Origin: DATLZB01 sp035574175
Lineage (GTDB): Bacteria > Pseudomonadota > Alphaproteobacteria > Rhizobiales > Hyphomicrobiaceae
DNA length: 29,659 nt
Direction of reading: 5' to 3'
Assembly (NCBI GenBank): GCA_035574175.1
Contig: DATLZB010000093.1
Span: 1-29,659 of the forward strand
Notes under the pieces: generated by a model
Databases searched by the model: none
What the model was told of the DNA's origin: nothing
What the model saw: only the letters and a program-made list of their open reading frames with translations
In this document: positions 18,607 to 26,549 of the stretch, one piece after another
Numbering within the stretch: the stretch's first letter is position 1
How the letters are laid out: the number at the start of each line of letters is the position of its first letter
Translations under genes and position numbers: made by a program

Positions 18607-19410
18607 ATGGCTGTTGCGGACCATCGTGCGTTAGCGGGAGGCCACGGCCTCGGCGGCCGGCTCCAATCGGCCCTCATCGAAGCCGCGCGGCGGCTCGCCG
18701 ATGTCATCCTGCCCCCGGTCTGTCTTGCCTGCCGCAAACCGCTCGGCTCGCACGACTCGCTGTGCGCCGGCTGCTGGCGGGCGATCAGCTTCATTGGGCC
18801 GCCGCTGTGCGAGAGGACAGGTTTGCCGCTCCCTTACGACCCGGGCGGGCCGACCGTATGCGGCGCTGCCTTGCGGAACCCACCCGTCTATGATCGCGCC
18901 CGGGCGGTGGCGCGATTCGACCGCGTCATGCGCGAACTGATCCACAAGCTCAAGTACGGCGACAGGCATGATGCCCGCCGCCTGTTCGGCCGATGGCTCA
19001 AGCAGGCGGGCGCCGAGATCCTGGCGGACGCCGATGTTCTCATGCCGGTGCCGCTCAACCGGTGGCGGCTGCTGCAGCGACGATTCAACCAGGCCGCCAT
19101 TCTGGCGCAGGAGCTGGCGCGCCAGACCGGCCTTCCCTACGATCCCCTTTCGCTTGTCCGGGTGCGCTGGACAACGAGCCAGGTCGGCCTTGGCTCGGAC
19201 GAGCGCCTACGTAACCTGGCCGGCGCCTTTGCCGTCACGGCGGGAGGGCGCACCGCCTTGCGCGGGCGCAATGTGGTGCTTATCGACGACGTGATAACAA
19301 CAGGAGCGACGGTGTCGGCCTGTGCGCGCGTGCTCAAACGGGCAGGCGTGCGGCGGGTCGACGTGCTTGCACTGGCGCTGGTCACAGACGACAGCCGCAT
19401 CTTTCCCTGA
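18607..19410 (+). CDS. comF: ComF family phosphoribosyltransferase-like protein
   Basis: A 267-residue ComF homologue. Visible: an N-terminal zinc ribbon with C39-x2-C42 and C53-x2-C56, 'LIHKLKYGDRHDARRLFGRW' (a near-universal ComF segment), 'MPVPLNRWRLLQRRFNQA' and the PRPP-binding loop 'VVLIDDVITTGAT' (~223-235). In naturally competent bacteria ComF helps bring transformed single-stranded DNA into recombination; in many alphaproteobacteria its role is untested. The start at 18607 is chosen because the hydrophobic helix and zinc ribbon follow at the normal distance; a GTG at 18535 is in frame but would add 24 unmatched residues. Transcribed away from the NDUFAF5-like gene. The next gene is DUF1178, whereas in related genomes I recall a glutaredoxin and a nitrilase-family gene in between. 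A hairpin overlaps the stop. Confidence 0.92.
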   Translation: MAVADHRALAGGHGLGGRLQSALIEAARRLADVILPPVCLACRKPLGSHDSLCAGCWRAISFIGPPLCERTGLPLPYDPGGPTVCGAALRNPPVYDRARAVARFDRVMRELIHKLKYGDRHDARRLFGRWLKQAGAEILADADVLMPVPLNRWRLLQRRFNQAAILAQELARQTGLPYDPLSLVRVRWTTSQVGLGSDERLRNLAGAFAVTAGGRTALRGRNVVLIDDVITTGATVSACARVLKRAGVRRVDVLALALVTDDSRIFP

Positions 19411-19425
19411 GTGAGCCGCTCAGGG
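19405..19425 (+). terminator. Hairpin over the comF stop codon
   Basis: CCCTGAG (19405-19411) pairs with CTCAGGG (19419-19425) around a seven-base loop. The first arm contains the TGA stop. Only GTCTT follows, so it is a weak intrinsic terminator candidate; together with the 157-base gap it suggests that comF and DUF1178 are separate transcription units. Confidence 0.4.
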
Positions 19426-19567
19426 GTCTTGCAACAGCGTGGTAACCATGCCACAGGCTTGGCAGCGCAGCGACGATGTGGCTTAGCATGGTTGTTCAGG
19501 ATTCTGTCATAATGTTCGATGTTGAATCAAAATTCTCGGAAGGGTTGCCGAGGCCAAAGGTGGCTGC

Positions 19568-20014
19568 ATGATCCGCTACCGACTGCAGTGCAACAACGGC
19601 CATGAGTTCGAGGCCTGGTTCGGGTCAAGTGCAGGCTACGATCGGCAGGTCAAGCGCGGTCAGATCGCGTGCCCCGAATGCAACGTGACAACGGTTTCCA
19701 AGGCGATCATGGCGCCGGGTTTGGCGACGCGCTCGGAAAAGACCGGCAACAGCGGCTTGCCGACGAGCGAGGCGGCCAAGCTGGCCGAAGCCCGGCGTGA
19801 GTTCTTGGCATTGATGCGCAAGGTGCGGCGCGAAGTTGAGGCGATCGGCGAGTACGTGGGTCCAAACTTCGCGGAGGAGGCGCGCAAGATCCATTATGAG
19901 GAGGTCGAGCGGCGCTGCATCTACGGCGAGGCCACGTCCGATGAGGTGCGCGACCTCAAGGATGAGGGCATAGATTTCCTGCCGCTGCCGCGCCTGCCGG
20001 AAGACCACAATTGA
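19568..20014 (+). CDS. DUF1178 family protein
   Basis: A 148-residue conserved protein of unknown function. The family is recognised by 'MIRYRLQCNNGHEFEAWF' at the N-terminus, 'GQIACPECNVTTVSKAIMAP' and the C-terminal 'EEVERRCIYGEATSDEV' with 'DEGIDFLPLPRLPED'. C8, H12, C35 and C38 look like a small zinc ribbon, so a metal-bound fold is likely. It is cytoplasmic with no TM. In Hyphomicrobiales it normally follows a nitrilase-family gene and a glutaredoxin gene (recalled), neither of which is here. The 157 bases upstream are AT-richer than the neighbours, and CATAAT at 19508-19513 could be a -10 element, although no good -35 is at the right spacing. It ends 29 bases from a convergent gene. Confidence 0.92.
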   Translation: MIRYRLQCNNGHEFEAWFGSSAGYDRQVKRGQIACPECNVTTVSKAIMAPGLATRSEKTGNSGLPTSEAAKLAEARREFLALMRKVRREVEAIGEYVGPNFAEEARKIHYEEVERRCIYGEATSDEVRDLKDEGIDFLPLPRLPEDHN

Positions 20015-20016
20015 CG

Positions 20017-20046
20017 TGACGCCGCCGATGCCGCGAGCGGGCGTCA
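20017..20046. terminator. Hairpin between convergent DUF1178 and dehydrogenase genes
   Basis: TGACGCC (20017-20023) pairs with GGCGTCA (20040-20046); the stem can extend by two GC pairs past a bulged G. The right arm includes the stop codon of the minus-strand gene. No T tract follows on either strand, so it is a possible bidirectional but not canonical terminator. Confidence 0.35.
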
Positions 20047-21150
20047 ACCGGTGACGGCGCAAATATCCAGGTCCTTAACCTCGGTCATGAATTCGGCCAG
20101 GCTGAACAAGCCCTGGCAGGCCATTGCGCCGCGAGTTTCGAGTTCGCCCCGCGCGAGTTTCTTTGCGACGATCACCGAGGCGATGGCCGGCACATAGGGA
20201 CCGTGTCCGCGGCCGGCGAGCAGGCACCAGTCGATCCGCTTTTCCTTCTCGTCCGGTCCGGTACCTTCAAGCGTCATGAACATGCCGCCACGATCGGAGC
20301 CGAGCCAGGAGAGCCGGCGCTTCAGCCACAGGAGCGGTTCGGCCAGCCGCTCGGGTCGGCGCAGCAGCCCAAACCGGCACGGCCAGGACAAGAGCCACAA
20401 GGACAGGTGGAACAGCGGCACTTCGACCCCGGCGTAAAAGTATACCGTCTCGACCCCCGGATAGCGCGCGGGGAAGAGGTCTAGGTCCGGCACCTCGCAA
20501 TAGCCGAAGAAGCGATGGCCAAGCTCCGGCAGGCGGCGCCGGCACAGCCCCTGCCAGCCGTAGACGGTCTTCGTGTCCCCGGCGAAAGGAACGGGGAACG
20601 GGCGGCCCAACCCGTTCAGGATAGAAGCCGTCGTCGCAGGGCCGGGATCGAAACTGTTGCCAGGCGAAATGCCGTAGACGACGCTTCGGAGCCGCGCAAA
20701 CCGCGACGCGAAGTGGTCGACGACCGCGGTGGTGAGGGCCGGCACGCTGCTGGCGCCGGCAATCGCCAATACGTCGGCGTGGTGCGCGGCGCAGTCAAGG
20801 ACGTGAAAGTCGCGCACGTGAGCACGCGCATCCGCAAGGTCGATGTAATGGGCGCCGGCTGCAATGGTGGCCCGGGCGAGGCCATAGCCCAGATGCTGAA
20901 AGGGGCCCGAGGCGTTGATCACGATGTCCGGGGCAAGCCGCCCAAGCTGCTCGGCGTCCGTCGTCTCGGCCGCCAATTGCGCGGTTTCAATGCGGGCGGC
21001 GGCCTGAAGGGCGAGGGCCTCCGCGGCCTCCTTCGCCTTGGCCTCGGTCCGGCCGGCGATCACGATCTCAAGCCAGTCCTCGCGCCCCAGTCGCTCGGCG
21101 ATCCGCGCCCCGAACGCACCGTAGCCGCCGACGATGAGGATGCGTGCCAT
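20044..21150 (-). CDS. Saccharopine dehydrogenase-like NAD(P)-binding oxidoreductase
   Basis: A 368-residue protein with an N-terminal Rossmann fold: 'ILIVGGYGAFGARIAERL' contains G9-x-G11-x2-G14, and R34 after 'IVIAGR' would suit NADP rather than NAD. 'DIVINASGPFQHLGYGLA' and 'HYIDLADARAHVRDF' are typical of the saccharopine dehydrogenase NADP-binding family (Sacchrp_dh_NADP). The C-terminal half (~150-368) has hydrophobic, Trp/Leu-rich stretches ('LWLLSWPCRFGLLRRP') as in the membrane-associated members. The substrate is unknown; true lysine-pathway saccharopine activity is unlikely from this architecture. It is the last gene of a minus-strand trio, 27 bases after the alpha/beta hydrolase, and is therefore probably co-transcribed. 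The start ATG at 21150 gives the Rossmann strand directly at the N-terminus, as expected. Confidence 0.82.
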   Translation of the reverse strand: MARILIVGGYGAFGARIAERLGREDWLEIVIAGRTEAKAKEAAEALALQAAARIETAQLAAETTDAEQLGRLAPDIVINASGPFQHLGYGLARATIAAGAHYIDLADARAHVRDFHVLDCAAHHADVLAIAGASSVPALTTAVVDHFASRFARLRSVVYGISPGNSFDPGPATTASILNGLGRPFPVPFAGDTKTVYGWQGLCRRRLPELGHRFFGYCEVPDLDLFPARYPGVETVYFYAGVEVPLFHLSLWLLSWPCRFGLLRRPERLAEPLLWLKRRLSWLGSDRGGMFMTLEGTGPDEKEKRIDWCLLAGRGHGPYVPAIASVIVAKKLARGELETRGAMACQGLFSLAEFMTEVKDLDICAVTG

Positions 21151-21177
21151 GACCGGCCCGGCGCATGCGAGAAGCCG

Positions 21178-21981
21178 TTATGCGCTCGGTCCGTGCTCGG
21201 CGAGGAAGGGAAGGACCTCGCGGTGAAAGGCAGCCGGCGCCTCCACGTGCAACATGTGCGACACACCGGGCAATACCACGAATTGCGATCCAGCGATCGC
21301 CTCGTGGATCACTCTCGCGCCGGCGGGAGGGGTTGCGGGGTCGAGCTCGCCGGCAATTACCTTGGTGGGCAGGCGGATGGCACGAATACGGTCGGTAATG
21401 TCGAGCGCGCGAATGGCATGGCACCAGCCGACATAGCCGGCAGGTGGCGTGGCCTCGATCATCGCGCGCAGGCGCGCGACCAGCTCCGGGCGCGACTTCA
21501 GAGCGTCAGGCGACAACCACCGGGCGAGCGCGCCATCGACGACGCTCCGCGTCATGCCCTGCTCATCGACGATGCGGATGCGCTCATCCCAGATCTCCCG
21601 ACCGAGCGCCGCCATGTTGCTGGAGGTCGACACGAGGCAGAGCGAGTGGACGCGATGTGGATGGAGCAGGCCGAGGTACTGGCCGACGAAGCCCCCCATA
21701 GAAAGGCCAAGATAGCGCACCTTGGCGAGACCCAAGTGGTCGAGGAGCCCGACCACGTCGCCGGTAAGCGTCTCGAACGTGTAGGCGCCCTTCGGCGCGT
21801 CGGACGTCCCGTGTCCGCGCGCATCGAAGCGGATAACGCGGTAATGCGGCTCGAGCGCAGCAGTGAGCTCGTCCCAAATCGTCAGGTTGGTGGCGAGGGG
21901 GTGATGCAGCAAGACCGGAGGCGCATCGGCCCTGCCGGACACCACATAGTGAAGGTCTATGCCGTTCACCCTCGCGCGCAT
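21178..21981 (-). CDS. Alpha/beta hydrolase, 3-oxoadipate enol-lactonase-like
   Basis: A 267-residue hydrolase. 'VNGIDLHYVVSGRADAPPVL' at the N-terminus, 'RFDARGHGTSDAP' (51-63) and the elbow 'LGLSMGGFVGQYLGL' (nucleophile S94) match the PcaD/enol-lactonase subfamily. D214 in 'GELDPATPP' and H242 in 'GVSHMLHVEAP' complete the triad. PcaD proper opens beta-ketoadipate enol-lactone in aromatic degradation, but no other beta-ketoadipate gene is present here, so a related ester or lactone substrate is equally likely. It lies 29 bases downstream of the UPF0114 gene and 27 upstream of the saccharopine-dehydrogenase-like gene on the same strand, indicating one operon. No signal peptide. Length is normal for the subfamily. 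Confidence 0.87.
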   Translation of the reverse strand: MRARVNGIDLHYVVSGRADAPPVLLHHPLATNLTIWDELTAALEPHYRVIRFDARGHGTSDAPKGAYTFETLTGDVVGLLDHLGLAKVRYLGLSMGGFVGQYLGLLHPHRVHSLCLVSTSSNMAALGREIWDERIRIVDEQGMTRSVVDGALARWLSPDALKSRPELVARLRAMIEATPPAGYVGWCHAIRALDITDRIRAIRLPTKVIAGELDPATPPAGARVIHEAIAGSQFVVLPGVSHMLHVEAPAAFHREVLPFLAEHGPSA

Positions 21982-22010
21982 GGCCGCACTCCCCTGTCGT
22001 ATGGATCAGC

Positions 22011-22604
22011 TCACCGAGCGGACGAAGCCGCGCCAAATGCCGCCTCGGGCTGCCTTGGCAGCGGCGGGCTCTCGGCGGGCTTTGCGCCGTGATCGTCTCC
22101 GGCGATGCGGTCCGACAAGGCGAGGAGCACGCTCGAGCCGACAAAGACGAGATGGATCACCACATACCAAAACAAGTCGCGGTCGGAGGACGTCTTCACG
22201 TCCATGAACTGCTTGAGGAGCTGGATGGCCGAAATGGCGACAATGGAGGAGAGCAGCTTCAGCTTGAGCGCCGTGAAGTCGATGGTGCCCATCCATGCCG
22301 GCCAATCCTTGTGCTTGGAGTGGTCGATGCGCGAGACGAAGTTCTCGTAGCCCGAAAAGATAACGATCACCAGCAGCGAGCCGGTCAGCGCCAGATCGAC
22401 CAGCGACAGCACGCCAAGGATGACGCCGGCCTCGGTCGAGTTGAAGGCCTTGCCCGCGATAAGAAAGAACTCTTCTATAAACTTGATGAGCAGGACGAGG
22501 ATCGACAGCGCAAGACCCACGTAGAACGGAGCCAGCAGCCAGCGGCTCGCAAACAACATCCCTTCAAGGCTCCGCTCGAGCCCTTCCATTACTTTGTTCT
22601 GCAT
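22011..22604 (-). CDS. UPF0114/YqhA family inner-membrane protein
   Basis: A 197-residue membrane protein with about four hydrophobic helices. 'ERSLEGMLFASRWLLAPFY', 'GLALSILVLLIKFIEEF', 'VLSLVDLALTGSLLVIVIFS' and 'GYENFVSR' are characteristic of UPF0114 (YqhA, TIGR00645). Function unknown; the family is widespread in proteobacteria. The C-terminal ~30 residues are polar, proline-rich and probably cytoplasmic. The start at 22604 is chosen because the family begins a few residues before 'SRWLLAP'; GGGAG lies upstream at longish spacing. The frame extends to 22670 without start support. As first gene of the minus-strand trio it probably sets transcription for the hydrolase and dehydrogenase downstream; a shared pathway is not obvious. 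Confidence 0.85.
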   Translation of the reverse strand: MQNKVMEGLERSLEGMLFASRWLLAPFYVGLALSILVLLIKFIEEFFLIAGKAFNSTEAGVILGVLSLVDLALTGSLLVIVIFSGYENFVSRIDHSKHKDWPAWMGTIDFTALKLKLLSSIVAISAIQLLKQFMDVKTSSDRDLFWYVVIHLVFVGSSVLLALSDRIAGDDHGAKPAESPPLPRQPEAAFGAASSAR

Positions 22605-22985
22605 CTCGGTGTGCGCTCCCTGTGGCCCAGGCAGTGGGCGTGTATGGCATGCGACACGTTGCGGCGGCAAGCCAGGCGGGGAGCCGGCGGTGCCGTCCCG
22701 GCCTCCGACAGCCGGTAAGGCGCGGGCAACGTTTTTGCCTCTTCGATCTGCAAAGCCGCGACGTGCGACGGCGCGTTTAGAAATCCTGCACCATGAAAAG
22801 AATCATGTCTGCCCAAAATCTATACCGGGCACTCATTGGAAATCTTCATTATCGATCCTGTCCGCGCTGAATGAGCGAGCGCGGGGCGAAGGCAAGACTT
22901 TCGCATCCACTTCGAACGCGACTTGACTGGCGCCACGCGGGGGGATGTGTCCGCGTGGACATAACGTGTGGCAGAGGCTTTCTCA
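22605..22985. other. Intergenic region upstream of the glucan operon
   Basis: About 380 bases between divergent genes with no coding region I can support. The middle (~22780-22860) is AT-richer than the flanks and contains TATACC and TTATCG-like hexamers, but no convincing -35/-10 pair. A 7-bp stem CCGCGCT (22862-22868) / AGCGCGG (22878-22884) with a nine-base loop lies about 100 bases before the MFP start and could be in its 5' leader. A short frame at 22871-23080 overlaps the next gene and is not supported. Confidence 0.55.
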
Positions 22986-24578
22986 ATGGCCCGGGAGACA
23001 ACGGCGCGACGCAAGATCGAACCAGCCGGAAATACGCGCGGTGCAGAGAAGCAAGAGCCTCCGGTCACGGCCACCCTTAGTTCGGAGCCGTCGTCCGCAT
23101 CGCCGTTGACGGCCGATTCCGTGCGCCTGGAGGCGCTCGCAGCAGAGCTCGACAGGCTTGATGGCGCTGATCGCGAGCAGCGGGCGCACAGGACCTTCGG
23201 TCACGACCAGGACACTTCCCCGCGCGAATCTCCTGTACCGAGCGGTGATCGAACGGACGCTGTGCGGCTCCTGCGCCGCGCGGACGACATCCTGCGGGAG
23301 CTTCCAAAGGCTCTGCGCGAGCTGCCAAAAACCGGCGCCCGCCTCACCGAACGGCTGCGCCAAGTGTATGCAAACGCCACCATCCGACGACTGCTCAAGA
23401 CGGCGATCGGCTTGGCGCTGGTCGTGATCGTCGGCTGGGGGCCAGCGCAACGGCTGATGCAGACGACAAGCGTGGAGGCCGTCGTCAACGCGCGACTGGT
23501 GACGTTGAGGACGCCCATCGAGGGACAGGTGATCGCTGCTCAGGCCCGCCTGACGGTCGGTGCAACGGTGGCGGCCGGCACGCCGCTGCTCACCATCGTC
23601 AACTCACGCGCGGACCGCACCCGCCTCGACGAACTGAGGCGTCTCGTCGAGCGCCTGGAGCACGACCGACAACTGCTCCGCGCAAAGCTGGAGAGCGCGC
23701 GCGCGCTTCATACCGAGTTCGCGGCTCAGACACGGTTGTTCCAAGAGGGACGCATCCGTCAGCTCGAAGCCCGCCTGGCCGAGATCAGGAGCGAGATCGA
23801 AGTGGCAAAGGCCCGGCGCGAGGAGGCGGCCGACGTGCTGCAGCGAACCGAAACGCTGGCGGTCAAGGGCTGGCAGACACGAGCCTCTCTCGACCGCGCA
23901 CGGCGCGAACGCGACATTGCCGATCAGCAGATCGTGGCAGCCCAGCACAGGGCAAGGACGGTGGAGGTGGAACTGGAGGCCGCCCGCGCCGGAACCTTCG
24001 TCGGCGACAGCTACAACGACCGGCCGCGTTCCTCCCAGCGCGCGGACGAGTTGCAGCAACAGATGGCGGAGCTGACCGCCGAGCTGCACCAGAACGAGAG
24101 CCGCACGGCCTTGCTCAAGGAAGAGCTCGCCGAGGAACAGGCGCGCTTCACCAACCTGGCAAGGGTCACTGTGGCGGCTCCCGCCAACGGCACGATATGG
24201 GAGCTGCTGACGGCGTCAGGCGAGCAGGTCAATCGCGGGCAAGAGCTGCTGCGCATGCTCGACTGCACTACCGCGGTGGTGACGGCGACGGTCAGCGAAT
24301 CGGTGTTCAACCGCCTGCAGGTCGGCGGCCCGGCGCGGTTCCGCTTCCGTGACGGCGGGAAGGAGCTCGAGGGCTACATCGTTCATCTGACCGGTGTCGC
24401 CGAGGCGCCGGCCAACCTCGCCATCGCGCCGCGATCGCTGATCAAAGAGGCGTACCGCGTCAACGTTGCGATCCCGGCCCTCGCCCAGTCGCAGAACTGT
24501 CATCTCGGCCGCACCGGACGGGTGGTGTTCGGCGATCCAGGCGAGGTACCGACCCTGGCTGCCGGAAGCAGGCCATGA
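22986..24578 (+). CDS. HlyD-type membrane-fusion protein of a polysaccharide synthase system (BgsB-like)
   Basis: A 530-residue protein. Unusually, the only TM helix is deep in the chain (~137-156, 'AIGLALVVIVGWG'), leaving a charged, Arg-rich cytoplasmic region of ~135 residues. After the TM: a first lipoyl-like half ('LRTPIEGQVIAAQARLTVGA', ~174-194), a long alpha-helical hairpin (~207-390), the second half ('RVTVAAPANGTIWELLTASG', ~393-412) and a beta-barrel part ('VVTATVSESVFNRLQVGGPA'). This order is that of HlyD/EmrA adaptors and especially of Alg44/BgsB-type proteins that work with GT2 synthases. ATG 22986 has AGAGG eight bases upstream; a GTG at 22968 has none. Its TGA overlaps the next ATG (ATGA), so translation is coupled to the synthase. 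Expected role: carry nascent glucan across the periplasm and assist the synthase. Confidence 0.85.
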   Translation: MARETTARRKIEPAGNTRGAEKQEPPVTATLSSEPSSASPLTADSVRLEALAAELDRLDGADREQRAHRTFGHDQDTSPRESPVPSGDRTDAVRLLRRADDILRELPKALRELPKTGARLTERLRQVYANATIRRLLKTAIGLALVVIVGWGPAQRLMQTTSVEAVVNARLVTLRTPIEGQVIAAQARLTVGATVAAGTPLLTIVNSRADRTRLDELRRLVERLEHDRQLLRAKLESARALHTEFAAQTRLFQEGRIRQLEARLAEIRSEIEVAKARREEAADVLQRTETLAVKGWQTRASLDRARRERDIADQQIVAAQHRARTVEVELEAARAGTFVGDSYNDRPRSSQRADELQQQMAELTAELHQNESRTALLKEELAEEQARFTNLARVTVAAPANGTIWELLTASGEQVNRGQELLRMLDCTTAVVTATVSESVFNRLQVGGPARFRFRDGGKELEGYIVHLTGVAEAPANLAIAPRSLIKEAYRVNVAIPALAQSQNCHLGRTGRVVFGDPGEVPTLAAGSRP

Positions 24579-26542
24579 GTCCGATCGGGACAACCATCGC
24601 CAGCAGCGTGTGGCCGGGAGTAGTGGCGTTCGGTCTGGTCATTGCGGCGCTGCCCTGGCTGCGCCGCGAGAGCACCGTCGCCCGAACGGTCGTCCTCGGC
24701 TTCGCTATCCTCCTCACTTGGCGCTACGTGGCTTGGCGCGTCAGCGAGACTCTACCGCCGGCCGGCCTCACCGCGGACTGGATCGCCGGGCTCGCCTTTG
24801 CGGGCGTGGAAGCGCTCGCGCTGGTGTCGACCACGATTACACTCCTGTTCATGACCCGCACCCGCAACCGTAGCGCGGACGTGGAAGCCAACATGGCCTG
24901 GCTGCTCGATCGTCCGCGGATGCCGCGCATCGACGTGCTCATATGCACCTATAACGAAGAGGAGCCGATCCTCGAGCAGACCATCGTCGGCGCGATGGCG
25001 ATGCACTATCCGAATTTCCGAGTGTGGGTGTGCGACGACGGAAGAAGGCGGTGGCTCAAGGAGCTCTGTGAGCGGCATGGCTGCGGCTACATAGCACGCA
25101 ACGACAATGCGCACGCCAAGGCCGGCAATATCAACAACGCGCTGTCGCGCCTTGAGGCACTGCCAGACCCCCCGGAGTTCATCTCCATTCTCGACGCGGA
25201 TTTCGTGCCGACACCCGAGTTCCTGACCAGGGCCATGACGCTGTTTCGCGACGAGCGTGTGGCCATCGTGCAGACACCCCAGCACTTCGTGAACCCCGAC
25301 CCGATCCAGGGCAACCTGTCGGCAGCGCGCGTTTGGCCCGACGAGCAGCGCTACTTCTTCGACGTGCTGATGGCCTCGATGGATGCCTGGGGCGCCGCGT
25401 TCTGCTGCGGAACGTCGTCAGTCATCCGTTTCTCGGCTCTGAAGCGGATCGGCGGTTTCCCCACCGAGTCGGTGACCGAGGACTACCTGGTGACGCTTCG
25501 CCTGCGTCAGATCGGCTACCAGACCGTGTATCTCAACGAGCGGTTGACGCTCGGCCTCGCTCCCGAAGGGCTCAAGGAATACATCACACAGCGCAGCCGC
25601 TGGTGCCTCGGCTTCGTGCAGATCTGCCGCGGCCGGTGCAGCCCGATACGGCCGGGCAATGGACTGTCGTTGGTCGATCGGCTGATCCTTTCAGGAACAT
25701 TCCTATATTGGAGCGCGGCGCATTTGTTCCGGCTGCTGGGCCTACTGATCCCGGCGCTCTATCTGCTGTTCGGCGTGGAGGCCGTTCATGCCGACGTGAG
25801 CGATGCGATCCTCAACTTCGTACCCTACTTCGTCGTGCAGTGTGCGATCATGGCATGGCTGAGCGAGGGGCGGCTTTTGCCCATCATGGCCGACGTCAGT
25901 CAGCTGCTTTGTGCACACTCCGTGGTGAGGGCAGTCGCGGCGGGGCTGGTGAAGCCTAAGGGTCAGAAATTCAAGGTCACCGCCAAAGGCGGCGACCGCG
26001 ACAAGCTGTTCGTTCAATGGTCGCTGTTTCGGATCTTCGCCTTTTACCTCGCTCTCACCATCGCCGGGGTGATGCTGGCGTTCGTCATCGACGACGGCCG
26101 GCCCCTCCAGGAATCGAGCGTGCTCGCGCTGTTCTGGAGCTGGTACAACATCATCATCCTGACGATCGCCTGCATGGTGTGCATCGAACAGCCGCGCAAG
26201 CGCAAGGCGGAGCGCTTTGCGACATGCGAGCCGGTGACGATCATCAGAGGCGGCCAAGTCTACGCCTATCCGCTACTCGACATCTCGACCGGGGGCATGC
26301 GGCTCGCCGGCAAGGCGCCGGCGACGGTGGGAACGGAGGTTGCGGTCAAAGTGGGGGATACGCGCGTGATGGCGCAAATCGTGCGAGCCGACGAGGGGGA
26401 ATTCGCACTGCGCACGGACCATTCGCTGGCAACGCGGAAAGCCATGATCCGTCACGTCTATGGCGGGCGCTACAGCGCGGCGGTGGAGCGCATCCGCGCC
26501 GGCCAGGTGATGGTGACCATACTGGGCCGGGTCTTCCGCTAA
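24575..26542 (+). CDS. Cellulose-synthase-like GT2 glycosyltransferase with C-terminal PilZ domain
   Basis: A 655-residue processive beta-glycosyltransferase. Visible: TM helices at ~11-29, 36-55 and 68-92; a cytoplasmic GT2 domain with 'DVLICTYNEE' (120-129), D154-D-G-R157, D207-A-D209, 'FCCGTSSV' (276-283), T301-E-D303 (catalytic base) and Q339-R-S-R-W343; then further TM helices (~370-540). The C-terminal ~110 residues are a PilZ domain with R543-x3-R547 and D569-I-S571-T-G-G574, both halves of the c-di-GMP-binding signature. All catalytic motifs are intact. The enzyme should polymerise a UDP-sugar (probably UDP-glucose) and extrude the chain when c-di-GMP is high. It overlaps the HlyD-type gene by four bases. 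Cellulose, curdlan or mixed-linkage beta-glucan are the likely products; the BgsB-like partner and the lack of bcsB, bcsZ or bcsC here argue against a standard cellulose operon. Confidence 0.9.
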   Translation: MSPIGTTIASSVWPGVVAFGLVIAALPWLRRESTVARTVVLGFAILLTWRYVAWRVSETLPPAGLTADWIAGLAFAGVEALALVSTTITLLFMTRTRNRSADVEANMAWLLDRPRMPRIDVLICTYNEEEPILEQTIVGAMAMHYPNFRVWVCDDGRRRWLKELCERHGCGYIARNDNAHAKAGNINNALSRLEALPDPPEFISILDADFVPTPEFLTRAMTLFRDERVAIVQTPQHFVNPDPIQGNLSAARVWPDEQRYFFDVLMASMDAWGAAFCCGTSSVIRFSALKRIGGFPTESVTEDYLVTLRLRQIGYQTVYLNERLTLGLAPEGLKEYITQRSRWCLGFVQICRGRCSPIRPGNGLSLVDRLILSGTFLYWSAAHLFRLLGLLIPALYLLFGVEAVHADVSDAILNFVPYFVVQCAIMAWLSEGRLLPIMADVSQLLCAHSVVRAVAAGLVKPKGQKFKVTAKGGDRDKLFVQWSLFRIFAFYLALTIAGVMLAFVIDDGRPLQESSVLALFWSWYNIIILTIACMVCIEQPRKRKAERFATCEPVTIIRGGQVYAYPLLDISTGGMRLAGKAPATVGTEVAVKVGDTRVMAQIVRADEGEFALRTDHSLATRKAMIRHVYGGRYSAAVERIRAGQVMVTILGRVFR

Positions 26543-26549
26543 CGCTGGG

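Noticed and set aside
20515..22092. 525-codon plus-strand frame opposite the dehydrogenase and hydrolase genes
   Set aside because: Antisense to two genes with intact catalytic motifs; no domain seen.
22871..23080. 69-codon frame upstream of and overlapping the membrane-fusion protein
   Set aside because: No ribosome site, overlaps the start of a well-supported gene in another frame, and contains the hairpin region.
24575..26542. Calling the GT2 gene bcsA (cellulose synthase)
   Set aside because: The catalytic motifs and PilZ fit, but bcsB, bcsZ and bcsC are missing here and the partner is an HlyD-type adaptor, so a gene symbol would overstate the evidence.
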